DNA of 64,000 nt, taken from contig NZ_RCDI01000002.1 of the NCBI RefSeq assembly GCF_003675875.1, forward strand, positions 1,012,644 through 1,076,643, in the 5' to 3' direction. How positions within the stretch are numbered: the first letter of the stretch is position 1; each line of letters begins with the position of its first letter. The notes beneath the pieces are model-generated. The model saw only the letters and a list, made by a program, of their open reading frames with translations, was not told where the DNA came from and did not search any database. This document shows positions 52,728 to 61,507 of the stretch, piece after piece. The position numbers and the translations under genes are program-made. Origin of the DNA: Halostella limicola (GTDB lineage Archaea; Halobacteriota; Halobacteria; Halobacteriales; Natronoarchaeaceae).

Positions 52728-53978
52728 TCACCGGCCGCAGAACCGCTCCGCCGCGTCGGCGAGAACCGCGCTCGCCGTCTCCACCTCGTCCACGTCGATA
52801 GACTCGTCGGGGAAGTGCGCCTGTTCGATGCTCCCCGGGCCGAACAGGACGGTCGGGATCCCGGCTTCCTGATAGTGCCGGCTGTCGGCGCCGTACGTCG
52901 CGCCCTGCGGCGTCGCGTCGAGGCCCCGAGCGGTCGCCGCGTCCCCGACCGCCTCCACGACCGGATGGTCGAGCGAGACCGAGGCCGGCTCGAACTGTAT
53001 CGAAAACCGCTCGAACGTCGGCGGGTGGTCGCGGAGCCACTCGCTGTCCTCGACGACCGCGTCGAGGCGCTTCTGGAACTCCGCCTCCACCTCGGCGACG
53101 GTCTCGCCGGGCGCGACGCCGATCCGGAGTTCGGCGACGAGCTCGTCCGGTACCGCCGACACCCAGTTGCCCGCCTCGACGGTCCCGAAACAGACCGGCC
53201 ACTTGGTCGGGTACTCCGCGTAGAGCGGATGGTCGACCCGCGCTTCGCGCTCCGCTTCCAGTTCCTCGAACGCCCGGCGGATCTGCTCGAAGTGGGGGAG
53301 CACCGACTCGCCGTGCCAGCGCGTCGCGGCGTGAGCGGACCGCCCGCTGAGACGCAGACGCTTCATCACGCTCCCCTCGACGGCCGTGACGACCCCGAGT
53401 TCCGTCGGTTCGGCGATGACGGCCGCGTCGCGCTCGAAGGGGTACGGGTTCGACAGCGCCGCCGCGGCCGCCCCGATCCCGCCTTCTTCCTCCCCGGCGA
53501 CGCTCTCGACGACAACCCGGCCGTCGACGTCCGCCGCGTCGGCGAGCCGCCGCGCCGCGAAGACGCAGGCCGCCAGTCCGCCCTTCATGTCCGCGGCCCC
53601 GCGGGCGGTCACTCGGTCGCCGTCCCAGACCGGGTCGAACGGGTCGCTCGTCCACGCGGAGCGCGTCGCGGGCACGACGTCGACGTGCCCGTTCAGCACC
53701 AGCGTCGGTCCGGCGTCGGGGTCGCCCAACTCGACGACGCCGGCGACCGACGGGCGGTCGGCCGTCGATATCTCGGCCGGGTCGTCAGGGAACGACGGGT
53801 GCTCAGCCAGTTCCGCGGCGTCGGCGGTCCACCGATACGTGTCGAACCCCCACTCCTCGAACCGCTCGCGAAGCCACTCCTGTGCAGGTTCCTCGCCGCC
53901 GTCGGTCGTGTCGAACCGCAGTAACTCGTCCAGAAACTCCCGTAGGTCGCCCTCCCGAGGGCCGAGGAACTCGTCCAT
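52728..53978 (-). CDS. M20-family metallopeptidase (ArgE/DapE type)
   Basis: This 416-residue di-zinc amidohydrolase would deacylate an N-acyl amino acid or split a dipeptide. Motifs: LVLNGHVDVVPA with the first His/Asp, RGAADMKGG with the bridging Asp, SVAGEEEGG with the catalytic Glu, VIAEPTELG, a dimerisation domain beginning LRLSGRSAHAATRW, and the final His in SIEQAHFPDESID. The substrate cannot be separated among acetylornithine, succinyl-diaminopimelate and other deacylases. The gene is convergent with the DUF7119-type gene. Confidence 0.92.
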   Translation of the reverse strand: MDEFLGPREGDLREFLDELLRFDTTDGGEEPAQEWLRERFEEWGFDTYRWTADAAELAEHPSFPDDPAEISTADRPSVAGVVELGDPDAGPTLVLNGHVDVVPATRSAWTSDPFDPVWDGDRVTARGAADMKGGLAACVFAARRLADAADVDGRVVVESVAGEEEGGIGAAAAALSNPYPFERDAAVIAEPTELGVVTAVEGSVMKRLRLSGRSAHAATRWHGESVLPHFEQIRRAFEELEAEREARVDHPLYAEYPTKWPVCFGTVEAGNWVSAVPDELVAELRIGVAPGETVAEVEAEFQKRLDAVVEDSEWLRDHPPTFERFSIQFEPASVSLDHPVVEAVGDAATARGLDATPQGATYGADSRHYQEAGIPTVLFGPGSIEQAHFPDESIDVDEVETASAVLADAAERFCGR

Positions 53979-54082
53979 GGATACGGGTGGCGAAGAGTGC
54001 GGGCAAAAAGATACTGATAGGCGTGACCGCCCGAACGGAACAGCAACTCTTTAACCACTCTACTGCGAAGCGTTGGGTACGT

Positions 54083-54156
54083 GGGCCGGTAGCTCAGTCA
54101 GGCAGAGCGTCTGGCTTTTAACCAGATGGTCGGGGGTTCAATTCCCTCCCGGCCCG
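54083..54156 (+). tRNA. tRNA-Lys (TTT anticodon)
   Basis: The 74-base cloverleaf has acceptor GGGCCGG/CCGGCCC with discriminator G, D-arm GCTC...GAGC, anticodon stem TCTGG/CCAGA with loop CTTTTAA (anticodon TTT), and T-arm GGGGG-TTCAATT-CCCTC. CCA is not encoded and no intron is present. A copy of its 3' end lies 90 bp downstream. Confidence 0.95.
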
Positions 54157-54373
54157 TTTCTCACACGAACGACAGTGAGCGGTGAGAAACGTCTCCGGAG
54201 GAATTGAACGACGGCGCGAGCGACCGCAGGGAGCGAAGTGGAGGTGGTTCAATTCCCTCCCGGCCCGCTTTTCGGCGGTGTATCTCGCGATCACGACGAC
54301 CGCTAAGAATCGGCGGACCGCACGGTAGTCACTACCGAGTAGCGCGCGAAAAACGGAAAACCGCGACCGCGGG
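54157..54373 (+). repeat. att-like duplications of the tRNA-Lys 3' end
   Basis: The last 22 bases of the tRNA (GGTTCAATTCC and CTCCCGGCCCG, 54135-54156) recur exactly at 54246-54267. Between them a shortened inverted copy (CCGGAGGAATTGAAC, near 54195-54209) occurs. This is the pattern left by integration at a tRNA 3' end; the 90-bp interval holds no integrase, so it would be a solo remnant. The rest of the region holds no gene. Confidence 0.6.
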
Positions 54374-55240
54374 TTACTCCTTCCGGGGGAGGTACGCGAG
54401 CGCGGTCAGCAGCACCGTCGCGATGCTGCTGATGATGACGATGCCCCAGACGCCGTTGATCCGCTCGTGGAAGTGGTCCTGCTCCGCCACCTGGCTCTCG
54501 TAGCCCTCGACGTCGGAGGAGAGGAGGACCCGATCCTCGGAGGGGAAGTGCGCGACGAACTCCGTGCCCTCGGTCTGCGAGGAGTTCAGGATGAACACCT
54601 CGCCGTCGGCGAAGGAGACCTCCTCGGTGCGCTCGCCCGACCACTCGAGGAGGATACTCGAGTTGGAGACGTTCGCGACGGTGGTCTGGTTACCCTGATA
54701 GTCGATCTGCTGGCCCTCGCTGATCGTCTCGTTGGAGAACTCCTCGTCCTGCATGTACGGCGTCAGTTCGCGCGTGCCGTCGTCGGCCTCGCGCACGACG
54801 TACCAGCGCTCGGCCTGCCCGTCGTAGGTCAGGTTCGCGCCGGAGTCGTTGCCGGGGACGGTCCGGAGCGTCGCCTCGGAGACGTCGGTCCCGTTCTGGA
54901 TGAACAGGTGGTAGTCCGTCTCTCCGAGCGTCACCGTGCTGTTGTCTTCCCACGTATCGGAGAAGACGGCCGAGTCGTTCGTCCAGGTGAGCGTGGCTTC
55001 GAGCGTCTCCTCGCCGCCACCGCCGCCGCCGTGGCCGCCGCCGCCACCGCCGCTGGACGCTTCGACGCTCGTCGCCGTGTACGTCCGTTCGCCGAGCGTG
55101 AGTTCGGACCCGTTCTCCAGCTCGTGGTCGGGGTCGTCGATCGATATCGTCGGCCCCTGAGCCGTCGCGATGAACGCGTACGACCCTGCAGCGAGCACGA
55201 GGAAGAACGCGATGTACACCGCCGCTGCGCGTCGTTGCAT
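54374..55240 (-). CDS. membrane-anchored surface protein with glycine stretch, unknown
   Basis: The 288-residue protein has one N-terminal helix (AAVYIAFFLVLAAGSYAFIA) and one C-terminal helix (GVWGIVIISSIATVLLTALAYL) with a large extracellular domain in between. The domain carries several sequons (NGS, NDS, NST, NGT, NSS) and a run of glycines with a central His (GGGGGGHGGGGGG, residues 64-76). The C-terminal helix is preceded by QVAEQDHFHERING. It is probably a double-pass protein exposed on the surface. No function is known. Confidence 0.75.
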   Translation of the reverse strand: MQRRAAAVYIAFFLVLAAGSYAFIATAQGPTISIDDPDHELENGSELTLGERTYTATSVEASSGGGGGGHGGGGGGEETLEATLTWTNDSAVFSDTWEDNSTVTLGETDYHLFIQNGTDVSEATLRTVPGNDSGANLTYDGQAERWYVVREADDGTRELTPYMQDEEFSNETISEGQQIDYQGNQTTVANVSNSSILLEWSGERTEEVSFADGEVFILNSSQTEGTEFVAHFPSEDRVLLSSDVEGYESQVAEQDHFHERINGVWGIVIISSIATVLLTALAYLPRKE

Positions 55241-55476
55241 ATTCGCACCGTCGTACGCTCCCCGTAAAACGATTACTTTTCGCCGGAAACGCCAGCGCCC
55301 TCGGCGCGGAAAGCCGAGGTGAACGCGCCGCGGGGGCGACCTTACTGGCGGCCGTCCTCTGGGACAAAGATCAGGTCACGTAGGACGAATACCCCGGCGC
55401 CGTCCCGCGGTAACCGCCGGTGACTCGCGCTCCTCCGGGGACGGTGATAGAAAACCGGTCTGAACGATAGCCCGCG

Positions 55477-55484
55477 TTTATAGA
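55477..55484 (+). promoter_or_regulatory. TATA box of the uORF/giant surface-protein transcript
   Basis: TTTATAGA lies about 27-30 bases before the ATG at 55510, which places the transcription start at or next to the upstream ORF. The rest of 55241-55476 contains no gene that I can support. Confidence 0.6.
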
Positions 55485-55509
55485 CCGAACGAGTAACCCT
55501 GACGGTGGT

Positions 55510-55563
55510 ATGCCTGTTTCCGAATCGCACACGAACGTACGCACAGGAGAAGCGACGCGATGA
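55510..55563 (+). CDS. 17-codon upstream ORF coupled to the giant surface protein
   Basis: MPVSESHTNVRTGEATR is encoded from the first ATG after the TATA box and ends in TGA overlapping the ATG of the giant gene (ATGA, 55560-55563). It contains AGGAG (55545-55549), a Shine-Dalgarno motif 10 bases before the giant gene's ATG. This suggests leaderless initiation on the uORF and re-initiation on the main ORF. Confidence 0.5.
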   Translation: MPVSESHTNVRTGEATR

Positions 55564-58500
55564 CGAGGCCGTCTATCGAGGCGGCGCGGCGACTGCTCGT
55601 CGTCGCCGTCGCGGCGACGATGGTCGTGAGCGTCCTCGCGGCGCCCGGGCTCGCCGCCTCGGCCGCCGACGCCGGGGACGGGACGCCGTCGCTGACCCAG
55701 GAACAGGAGGAGAATTACACCGAGGCCGCCGAGCAGGGAGCCGAGCGCGGGATAGAGATCGCGCAGGAACAGGGCGCGAACGTGACACAGGAGCAGCGCC
55801 AGGCGGTCATCAACGGGACGGTCGCAGCCGCGGAGCAGCGCCAGACCGTGAACGCGTCGCAGGTCCAGGCCGCCGCCCGCGGGGCCGCCCACGGGACGAT
55901 GCTCCAGGGCCAGCGCGTCAACGCCTCGCAGGCGCAGGCGATAGCGCAGGGGGCGACCGAGGGCGCGCTCCAGCAGCAGAACGCCTCGCTCGTCCAGCTC
56001 CAGAGCGCGGCGTACGGCGCGGGCCACGGCGCGGTCGCCGGGAGCCAGAACGCCAGCGTCGAGCAGCTCCAATACGCCGCGAGCGGCGGCGCGCACGGCG
56101 CGACGACGATGGCCGTCCAGCAGCAGACGGCGAACGTCTCGCAGATCCAGGAGGCCGGGCAGGGCGCCGCCTACGGCGCGCTCACGCACACGCGGAACGT
56201 CACGCTCCGCCAGTCACAGAACGTGAGTGTCGAGCAGGAGCAGACCGCGGACGCCGGCCAGGCCCAGAACGCGACGGTGCAGCAGACGCAGAACGTCACC
56301 GTCGAGCAGATCCAGGCCGCCGCCCGCGGCGCCGCCGAGGGGGCCTACAGCCAGAACGAGACGGCCGACGTGAAGCAGGTCCGCTCCGCGGCGACCGGGG
56401 CGGCCCACGGCGCACTCGTCCAGAGCCAGAACGCGAGCGTCGAGCAGATCCAGGCCGCCGCCCGCGGGGCGAGCGCGGGGTCGCTGCGGCAGGTCCAGCG
56501 CGCCACCGTGACGCAGATCCAGGAGGCCGCCTTCGGCGCGGCGAAGGGGTCGATATCGCAGTACCAGGTCGCCGACATCCGACAGATCCAGGCCGCCGCG
56601 CAGGGCGGCGCCGAGGGGGCGATCGTCCAGATCCAGCGGGTTAACGTCGTCCAGATCCAGCACGCCGCGGAGGGCGCGGCGAAGGGCGCCGCCCGGACCG
56701 CCGGCCAGCGGCAGGTCGTGAACGTCGAACAGGTCCAGGCCGCCGCGCGCGGCGCGGCGGAGGGGTCGGTGATCCAGGTTCAGATCGTCAACGTCGTCCA
56801 GATCCAGATCATCGCCGAGGGCGCGTCGAGCGGGGCGCTCGAACAGAGCCAGACGGCGAACGTCGTCCAGATCCAGTCCGCCGCGCAGGGCGCGGCGAGG
56901 GGCGGGGCGACGCTGACCCAGCGCCAGGAAGTGAACGTCGAGCAGATCCAGATCGTCGTGCAACGCGTCGCGAACCGGACCGCCGGCGAGGCCGCGGAGG
57001 AGGGCGAGACCGATCCCGAGCAGATCGCCGACGACGCGAGCGACTCCGTCGACGACGAGGTCCAGCGCGACGACGAGCAGGAGGAGCGCGTCGTCACCGC
57101 GTCGCTCGTCCTCTCGGACCAAGAGGGCGACGGGACGAACCTCTCCGTCGACGAGGCCACCGCGAACGTCGAGTTCGTCGTGGAGGCAAGCGCCGACGGC
57201 GAGACGCTGAACGAGACCACCGTCGACGCGAACGAGACGTTCGACGGCGCTCTCACGCTCGACCCGCCGCTCGATGAGGACAGCACGGTCACCGTGACGC
57301 TCCGCGACGCCGACACCGACGAGGCGCTCGTCGAGGGCGAACTGCGGTACACGGTCGTCGAGGAAGAGCCCGAACCGACCGCGACGCTCGACGTCGAGGA
57401 CCAGACCGGCGACGGCGTCAACCTGACCGTCGAGAACGCCTCCGCCAACGTCGACTACTACCTCGACGTCCACGCGAACGACACCACGCGCAACGTGACT
57501 GACGCCTTCGACGCCGGCGAGTCCTTCGAGGGCAACCTCACGCTCGACCCGCCGCTCGAAGAGAACGGCACCGTCCGGGTCGCCGTCCACGACGCCGACA
57601 CCGACGCGGAGCTGAACGCGACGAACGTCACCTACAACGTCACGCCCGCCGAGGAACAGCGCCCGACGGCGAACGTGACGTTCGAGAACCAGAGTTCGAA
57701 CGGGACGAGCGTCGTCGTCGACGAGGTCGAGAGCTCGAACGGCACCTTCGTCGCGATCCACGAGACGACCGCCGACGGGGAGGTCGGCGACGTGATCGGC
57801 GTCTCCGAGTTCCTGCCGTCCGGCCCCCACGAGAACGTCAGCGTCGAGTTGTTCGACGTGGCGGGGCTGGAGACGAACCGCACCGGGCTGAACGAGAGCC
57901 AGACGCTCGTCGCGATGCCCCACGAGGACTCGGATAACGACCGCGACTACGACTTCCTGACCTCGAACGGCAGCGACGACGGGCCGTACCTCAACGAGAC
58001 CGGCGCGCCGGTCACCGACGACGCGTTCGTCACCGTCGTCAGCGAGAACGTGACGGACAACGAGACGAACGTCACCGAGAACGTCTCGTCCACGCTCGAG
58101 GTCGAGAACCAGACCGGCGACGGCGTCAACCTGACCGTCGAGAACGCCTCGGCCGGGACGGCGTTCTACCTGAACGCCAGCGTGAACGAAACGACTCACA
58201 ACGAGACCGACGACTTCGCGGCGAACGAGTCCTTCGAGGGCAACCTCACGCTCGAGCCGCCGCTCGAAGCGAACGGTACCGTCAGCGTTGCCCTCGTCGA
58301 CGCCGAGACCGACGAGGTGCTGAACGCCACCAACGTCACCTACAACGTGACGAACGTCACCGAGGACGTGACGAACGTCACCGAGGACGTGACTGACAAC
58401 GTCACCGAGAACGTCTCGTCCACGCTCGAGGTGGAGAACCAGACCGGCGACGGCGTGAATCTGACCGTCGAGAACGCCTCCGCCAGCGTCGACTACTACC

Positions 58501-60926
58501 TCGACGTGCACGCGAACGACACGACGCGCAACGAGACCGACGACTTCGCGGCGAACGAATCGTTCGAGGGCAACCTCACGCTCGACCCGCCGCTCGAAGC
58601 GAACGCGACCGTCGAAGTCGCGATCCACGACGCTGAGACTGACGAGGAACTGAACGCCACCAACGTCACCTACAACGTCACGCCCGCCGAGGAAGAGGCG
58701 GAGCGCCCGACGGCGAACGTCACCTTCGAGGACCAGTCCTCGAACGGGACGAGCGTCGTCGTCGACGAGGTCGAGAGCTCGAACGGTTCCTTCGTCGCGA
58801 TCCACGAGACGACCGCGACCGGCGAAGTCGGCGGCGTGATCGGCGTCTCCGAGTTCCTGCCCGCCGGGACGAGCGAGAACGTCAGCGTCGAGTTGTTCGA
58901 CGTGGCGGGACTGGAGACGAACCGCACCGCGCTGGAGGAGAACCAGACCCTCGTGGCGATGCCTCACGAGGACTCTGACGACGACCGCGACTACGACTTC
59001 CTGACCTCGAACGGCAGCGACGACGGGCCGTACCTCAACGAGACCGGCGCAGCGGTCATCGACGACGCGTTCGTCACCGTCGCAGCGGAGAACGTGACGA
59101 ACGTGACGGACAACGAGACGACCGTCACCGAGAACGTCTCGTCCGCGCTCGTGGTCGAGAACCAGACCGGCGACGGCGTCAACCTCTCCGTCGAGAACGC
59201 CTCCGCCGGCGTCGACTACTACCTCAACGCCAGCGTGAACGAGACGACCCGCAACGAGACGGCGACGCTCGACGCGAACGAGTCCTTCGAGGGCAACCTC
59301 ACGCTCGACCCACCGCTGGAGGAGAACAGCACGGTCCGAGTCGCGATCTACGATGCCGAGACCGACGAGGAACTGAACGCGACGAATATCACCTACAACG
59401 TGACGCCCGTTGAGGAGAACGTCACGGCACCAGACGAGAACGTCTCGACGACGCTCGAGGTCGAGAACCAGACCGGTGACGGCGTCAACCTGACCGTCGA
59501 GAACGCCTCCGCCGGCGCAGACTACTACCTCGACGTACACGAGAACGACACCACTCTCAACGAGACGGCCTCGTTCGAGGCCAACGAGTCCTTCGAAGGC
59601 AACCTGACGTTGGACCCGGCACTTGAGGAGAATAGCTCTGTCCGGGTCGCGATTCACGACGCCGAAACCGACGAGGAACTGAACGCCACCAACGTCACCT
59701 ACAACGTGACGCCAGCGGAGGAGAACGCGACGGTGACGCTGTCGGCCGAGAACCAGACGGGTGACGGTACGAACCTCACAGTCGCGGAGGCGTCCGCCGA
59801 CACGGCGTTCTACCTCGACGTGCACGTGAACGAGACGACCCACAACGAGACGGCCGACTTCGCCGCCGGCGAGACGTTCGCGGGCGACCTGTCGCTCGAC
59901 CCCGCTATCGGCGAGGACTCGACGGTCCGCGTCGCGGTCCACGACGCGGAGACCGACGAGGAGCTGAACGCCACTAACGTCTCCTACGAAGCGGCGGTGA
60001 CGCCGGAGACGACTGACGCGCTCGCCGAGTACGAGGACGTGCAGGCGGCCCGCGACGACGGCTACGTCGACACACACGAGTTCGACGTCAACGAGACCGG
60101 CGCGACCGGGATCCGGTTCGTGAACACCGCGGCCCTGGACGACGGCGAACTCGACCCGCGCGAACCGGAGATCCTGCTGTACACGGTGAACGAGAGCGGC
60201 GAGTACGAACTGCTCGGCGCGGAGTGGTACAGCCCGGAGACGACCGGCGAACCGCCCGCGCTGTTCAACCAGACGTTCCGGGGTCCGCTGCCGGGCCACA
60301 CCGACGAGCTGGAGTCGCACTACGGCCTGTACGCCTGGCTGTTCGAGGACCACCCCGTCGACCAGTTCGCGCAGCGTAACCCGGCGGTCGACGCGCCCAG
60401 CCTGATCTCCGTCACGGACCAGACCGGGAACGGGAGCGCCGTCACCGTCGACCGAACGACGTTCGCCGACGAGTACGTCGTCGAGGTCCGCGACGAGACC
60501 GGCGCGACGCTCGGCCAGTCCGAGACGCTCACCGGGCCGGCCACCGACGTGGCGGTCGAACTCGACACCGAACTGGACGCGAACGCCACCGTCGAGGTGA
60601 CGCTCGTGCACCCAGACGGTAACGAGATCGCGGAACCCGTCCTCCGCGAGACCGTCGAGTACACCGTCGAACCCGACGTCGGCGTCCTCGACGAGGAGGA
60701 ACCGACCGACGAGGAACCCGTCGAGAACGACACCGACGGCCTCGCCGAAGAAGAGACCCCCGAGAGCGACGCCGATAACGAGTCAAACGTCACTCTCGAC
60801 GAGGAAGCGCCCGCTACCGCCGACGGCAACGAGTCGAACGACACCGAGACCGACGGCGGCATCCTCAACGACGCGGCCGACAACGAGACCGACACTAACG
60901 AATCGACCGCCTCCGTCGCGGCGTAG
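55560..60926 (+). CDS. giant secreted surface protein: Q/N/G/A repeats, Ig-like repeats, DUF7282 domains
   Basis: The 1788-residue protein starts with a Sec signal (LLVVAVAATMVVSVLAAPGLA). Residues about 45-480 hold some 17 repeats of roughly 20-25 residues with the pattern NxSxxQxQxAAxGAAxG, rich in Gln, Asn, Gly and Ala. Then come seven Ig-like repeats of about 90 residues (VENQTGDGVNLTVENAS ... NVTYNVTP) with two DUF7282 domains (TANVTFENQSSNGTSVVVDE ... VAMPHEDSD) in between, a domain with MVNT-like FVNTAALDDGELDPREPEILL, a last DUF7282-like unit and an acidic sequon-rich tail. It has no PGF-CTERM or membrane anchor and no cysteine that I can find. It is likely a structural cell-surface or biofilm protein. 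Confidence 0.85.
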   Translation: MTRPSIEAARRLLVVAVAATMVVSVLAAPGLAASAADAGDGTPSLTQEQEENYTEAAEQGAERGIEIAQEQGANVTQEQRQAVINGTVAAAEQRQTVNASQVQAAARGAAHGTMLQGQRVNASQAQAIAQGATEGALQQQNASLVQLQSAAYGAGHGAVAGSQNASVEQLQYAASGGAHGATTMAVQQQTANVSQIQEAGQGAAYGALTHTRNVTLRQSQNVSVEQEQTADAGQAQNATVQQTQNVTVEQIQAAARGAAEGAYSQNETADVKQVRSAATGAAHGALVQSQNASVEQIQAAARGASAGSLRQVQRATVTQIQEAAFGAAKGSISQYQVADIRQIQAAAQGGAEGAIVQIQRVNVVQIQHAAEGAAKGAARTAGQRQVVNVEQVQAAARGAAEGSVIQVQIVNVVQIQIIAEGASSGALEQSQTANVVQIQSAAQGAARGGATLTQRQEVNVEQIQIVVQRVANRTAGEAAEEGETDPEQIADDASDSVDDEVQRDDEQEERVVTASLVLSDQEGDGTNLSVDEATANVEFVVEASADGETLNETTVDANETFDGALTLDPPLDEDSTVTVTLRDADTDEALVEGELRYTVVEEEPEPTATLDVEDQTGDGVNLTVENASANVDYYLDVHANDTTRNVTDAFDAGESFEGNLTLDPPLEENGTVRVAVHDADTDAELNATNVTYNVTPAEEQRPTANVTFENQSSNGTSVVVDEVESSNGTFVAIHETTADGEVGDVIGVSEFLPSGPHENVSVELFDVAGLETNRTGLNESQTLVAMPHEDSDNDRDYDFLTSNGSDDGPYLNETGAPVTDDAFVTVVSENVTDNETNVTENVSSTLEVENQTGDGVNLTVENASAGTAFYLNASVNETTHNETDDFAANESFEGNLTLEPPLEANGTVSVALVDAETDEVLNATNVTYNVTNVTEDVTNVTEDVTDNVTENVSSTLEVENQTGDGVNLTVENASASVDYYLDVHANDTTRNETDDFAANESFEGNLTLDPPLEANATVEVAIHDAETDEELNATNVTYNVTPAEEEAERPTANVTFEDQSSNGTSVVVDEVESSNGSFVAIHETTATGEVGGVIGVSEFLPAGTSENVSVELFDVAGLETNRTALEENQTLVAMPHEDSDDDRDYDFLTSNGSDDGPYLNETGAAVIDDAFVTVAAENVTNVTDNETTVTENVSSALVVENQTGDGVNLSVENASAGVDYYLNASVNETTRNETATLDANESFEGNLTLDPPLEENSTVRVAIYDAETDEELNATNITYNVTPVEENVTAPDENVSTTLEVENQTGDGVNLTVENASAGADYYLDVHENDTTLNETASFEANESFEGNLTLDPALEENSSVRVAIHDAETDEELNATNVTYNVTPAEENATVTLSAENQTGDGTNLTVAEASADTAFYLDVHVNETTHNETADFAAGETFAGDLSLDPAIGEDSTVRVAVHDAETDEELNATNVSYEAAVTPETTDALAEYEDVQAARDDGYVDTHEFDVNETGATGIRFVNTAALDDGELDPREPEILLYTVNESGEYELLGAEWYSPETTGEPPALFNQTFRGPLPGHTDELESHYGLYAWLFEDHPVDQFAQRNPAVDAPSLISVTDQTGNGSAVTVDRTTFADEYVVEVRDETGATLGQSETLTGPATDVAVELDTELDANATVEVTLVHPDGNEIAEPVLRETVEYTVEPDVGVLDEEEPTDEEPVENDTDGLAEEETPESDADNESNVTLDEEAPATADGNESNDTETDGGILNDAADNETDTNESTASVAA
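57103..59995 (+). repeat. long near-identical DNA repeats inside the giant gene
   Basis: The seven Ig-like units start near 57103, 57385, 58085, 58412, 59140, 59440 and 59725. The two DUF7282 units (about 57658-58050 and 58700-59095) are close copies. The order Ig-DUF-Ig-Ig-DUF-Ig suggests that a block of about 1.0 kb was duplicated in tandem. Such repeats make copy-number change by recombination likely and are a risk for misassembly. Confidence 0.8.
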
Positions 60927-61020
60927 CCACACGCCGCTGACGGTCTTTCGCGGTTCCGACGCGGAGAAACGCCCGTGGACGGTGACGCCTCTCGGGAAGG
61001 CTACTGTCGGAGTCGAGGAA

Positions 61021-61096
61021 AGCCAAGGGCCGGATTTGAACCGGCGGTGGGCGGCTCTGCAGGCCGCTGCGTTCGGCCGGACTCTGCCACCTTGGC
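61021..61096 (-). tRNA. tRNA-Cys (GCA anticodon)
   Basis: On the minus strand the acceptor GCCAAGG/CCTTGGC, D-arm, anticodon stem GCGGC/GCCGC with loop CTGCAGA (anticodon GCA) and T-arm CGCCGG-TTCAAAT-CCGGCC region form a full tRNA with discriminator U. No intron and no encoded CCA. In many haloarchaea tRNA-Cys directly follows 5S rRNA; here it is on the same strand but about 2.6 kb downstream of it. Confidence 0.93.
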
Positions 61097-61274
61097 GCAG
61101 TTCGTACTAACTGCGTCCGCCGCTTAAGCCTAGCGTTTCGTTCTGCCGGTTCGCCATTGTTTGGTAGGTAGTGCCGCGGTATGATACCACACTAGAACTC
61201 CTTTAGCACAGCGCCTTTACCGCTCACAGCGTTCGATGCGGGTAGAACCGCGCGATCCGCGGTACCGAATATCA

Positions 61275-61436
61275 ATGAACGAACCTATCGCCGAGACCAC
61301 CGACCGTTCGATGCCCGACCGGCCCGACCTCGACCAGTACGTCAGTTACTCGGACGACGGCGACACCGTCATCTGCGACCGGGAGAACCCGAGCGCCTGG
61401 GTCAGGTCGGACGATCTTCGGCCGGTCGAACGGTAG
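61275..61436 (+). CDS. DUF7331-type small protein
   Basis: This 53-residue protein has the segment YVSYSDDGDTVICDRENPSAWVRSD, which I recall from small conserved haloarchaeal proteins (DUF7331, from memory). The ATG at 61275 fits; the 13 codons before it are not conserved in character. No function is known. It stands 71 bp before the GNAT gene on the same strand. Confidence 0.68.
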   Translation: MNEPIAETTDRSMPDRPDLDQYVSYSDDGDTVICDRENPSAWVRSDDLRPVER

Positions 61437-61507
61437 CAGTCAACGCTTCTCTTCAGCGCCGATTGTGCGCCGAAAGGAGTATACCTTGTGAAGTGGTACC
61501 AACATCC

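Noticed and set aside
56214..60611. A 1465-codon open frame antisense to the giant surface-protein gene
   Set aside because: It lies wholly inside the repeats of the real gene, its translation is rich in Arg/Val/Gly with no signal or domain, and it has no promoter or start context. GC-rich repeats keep the antisense frame open.
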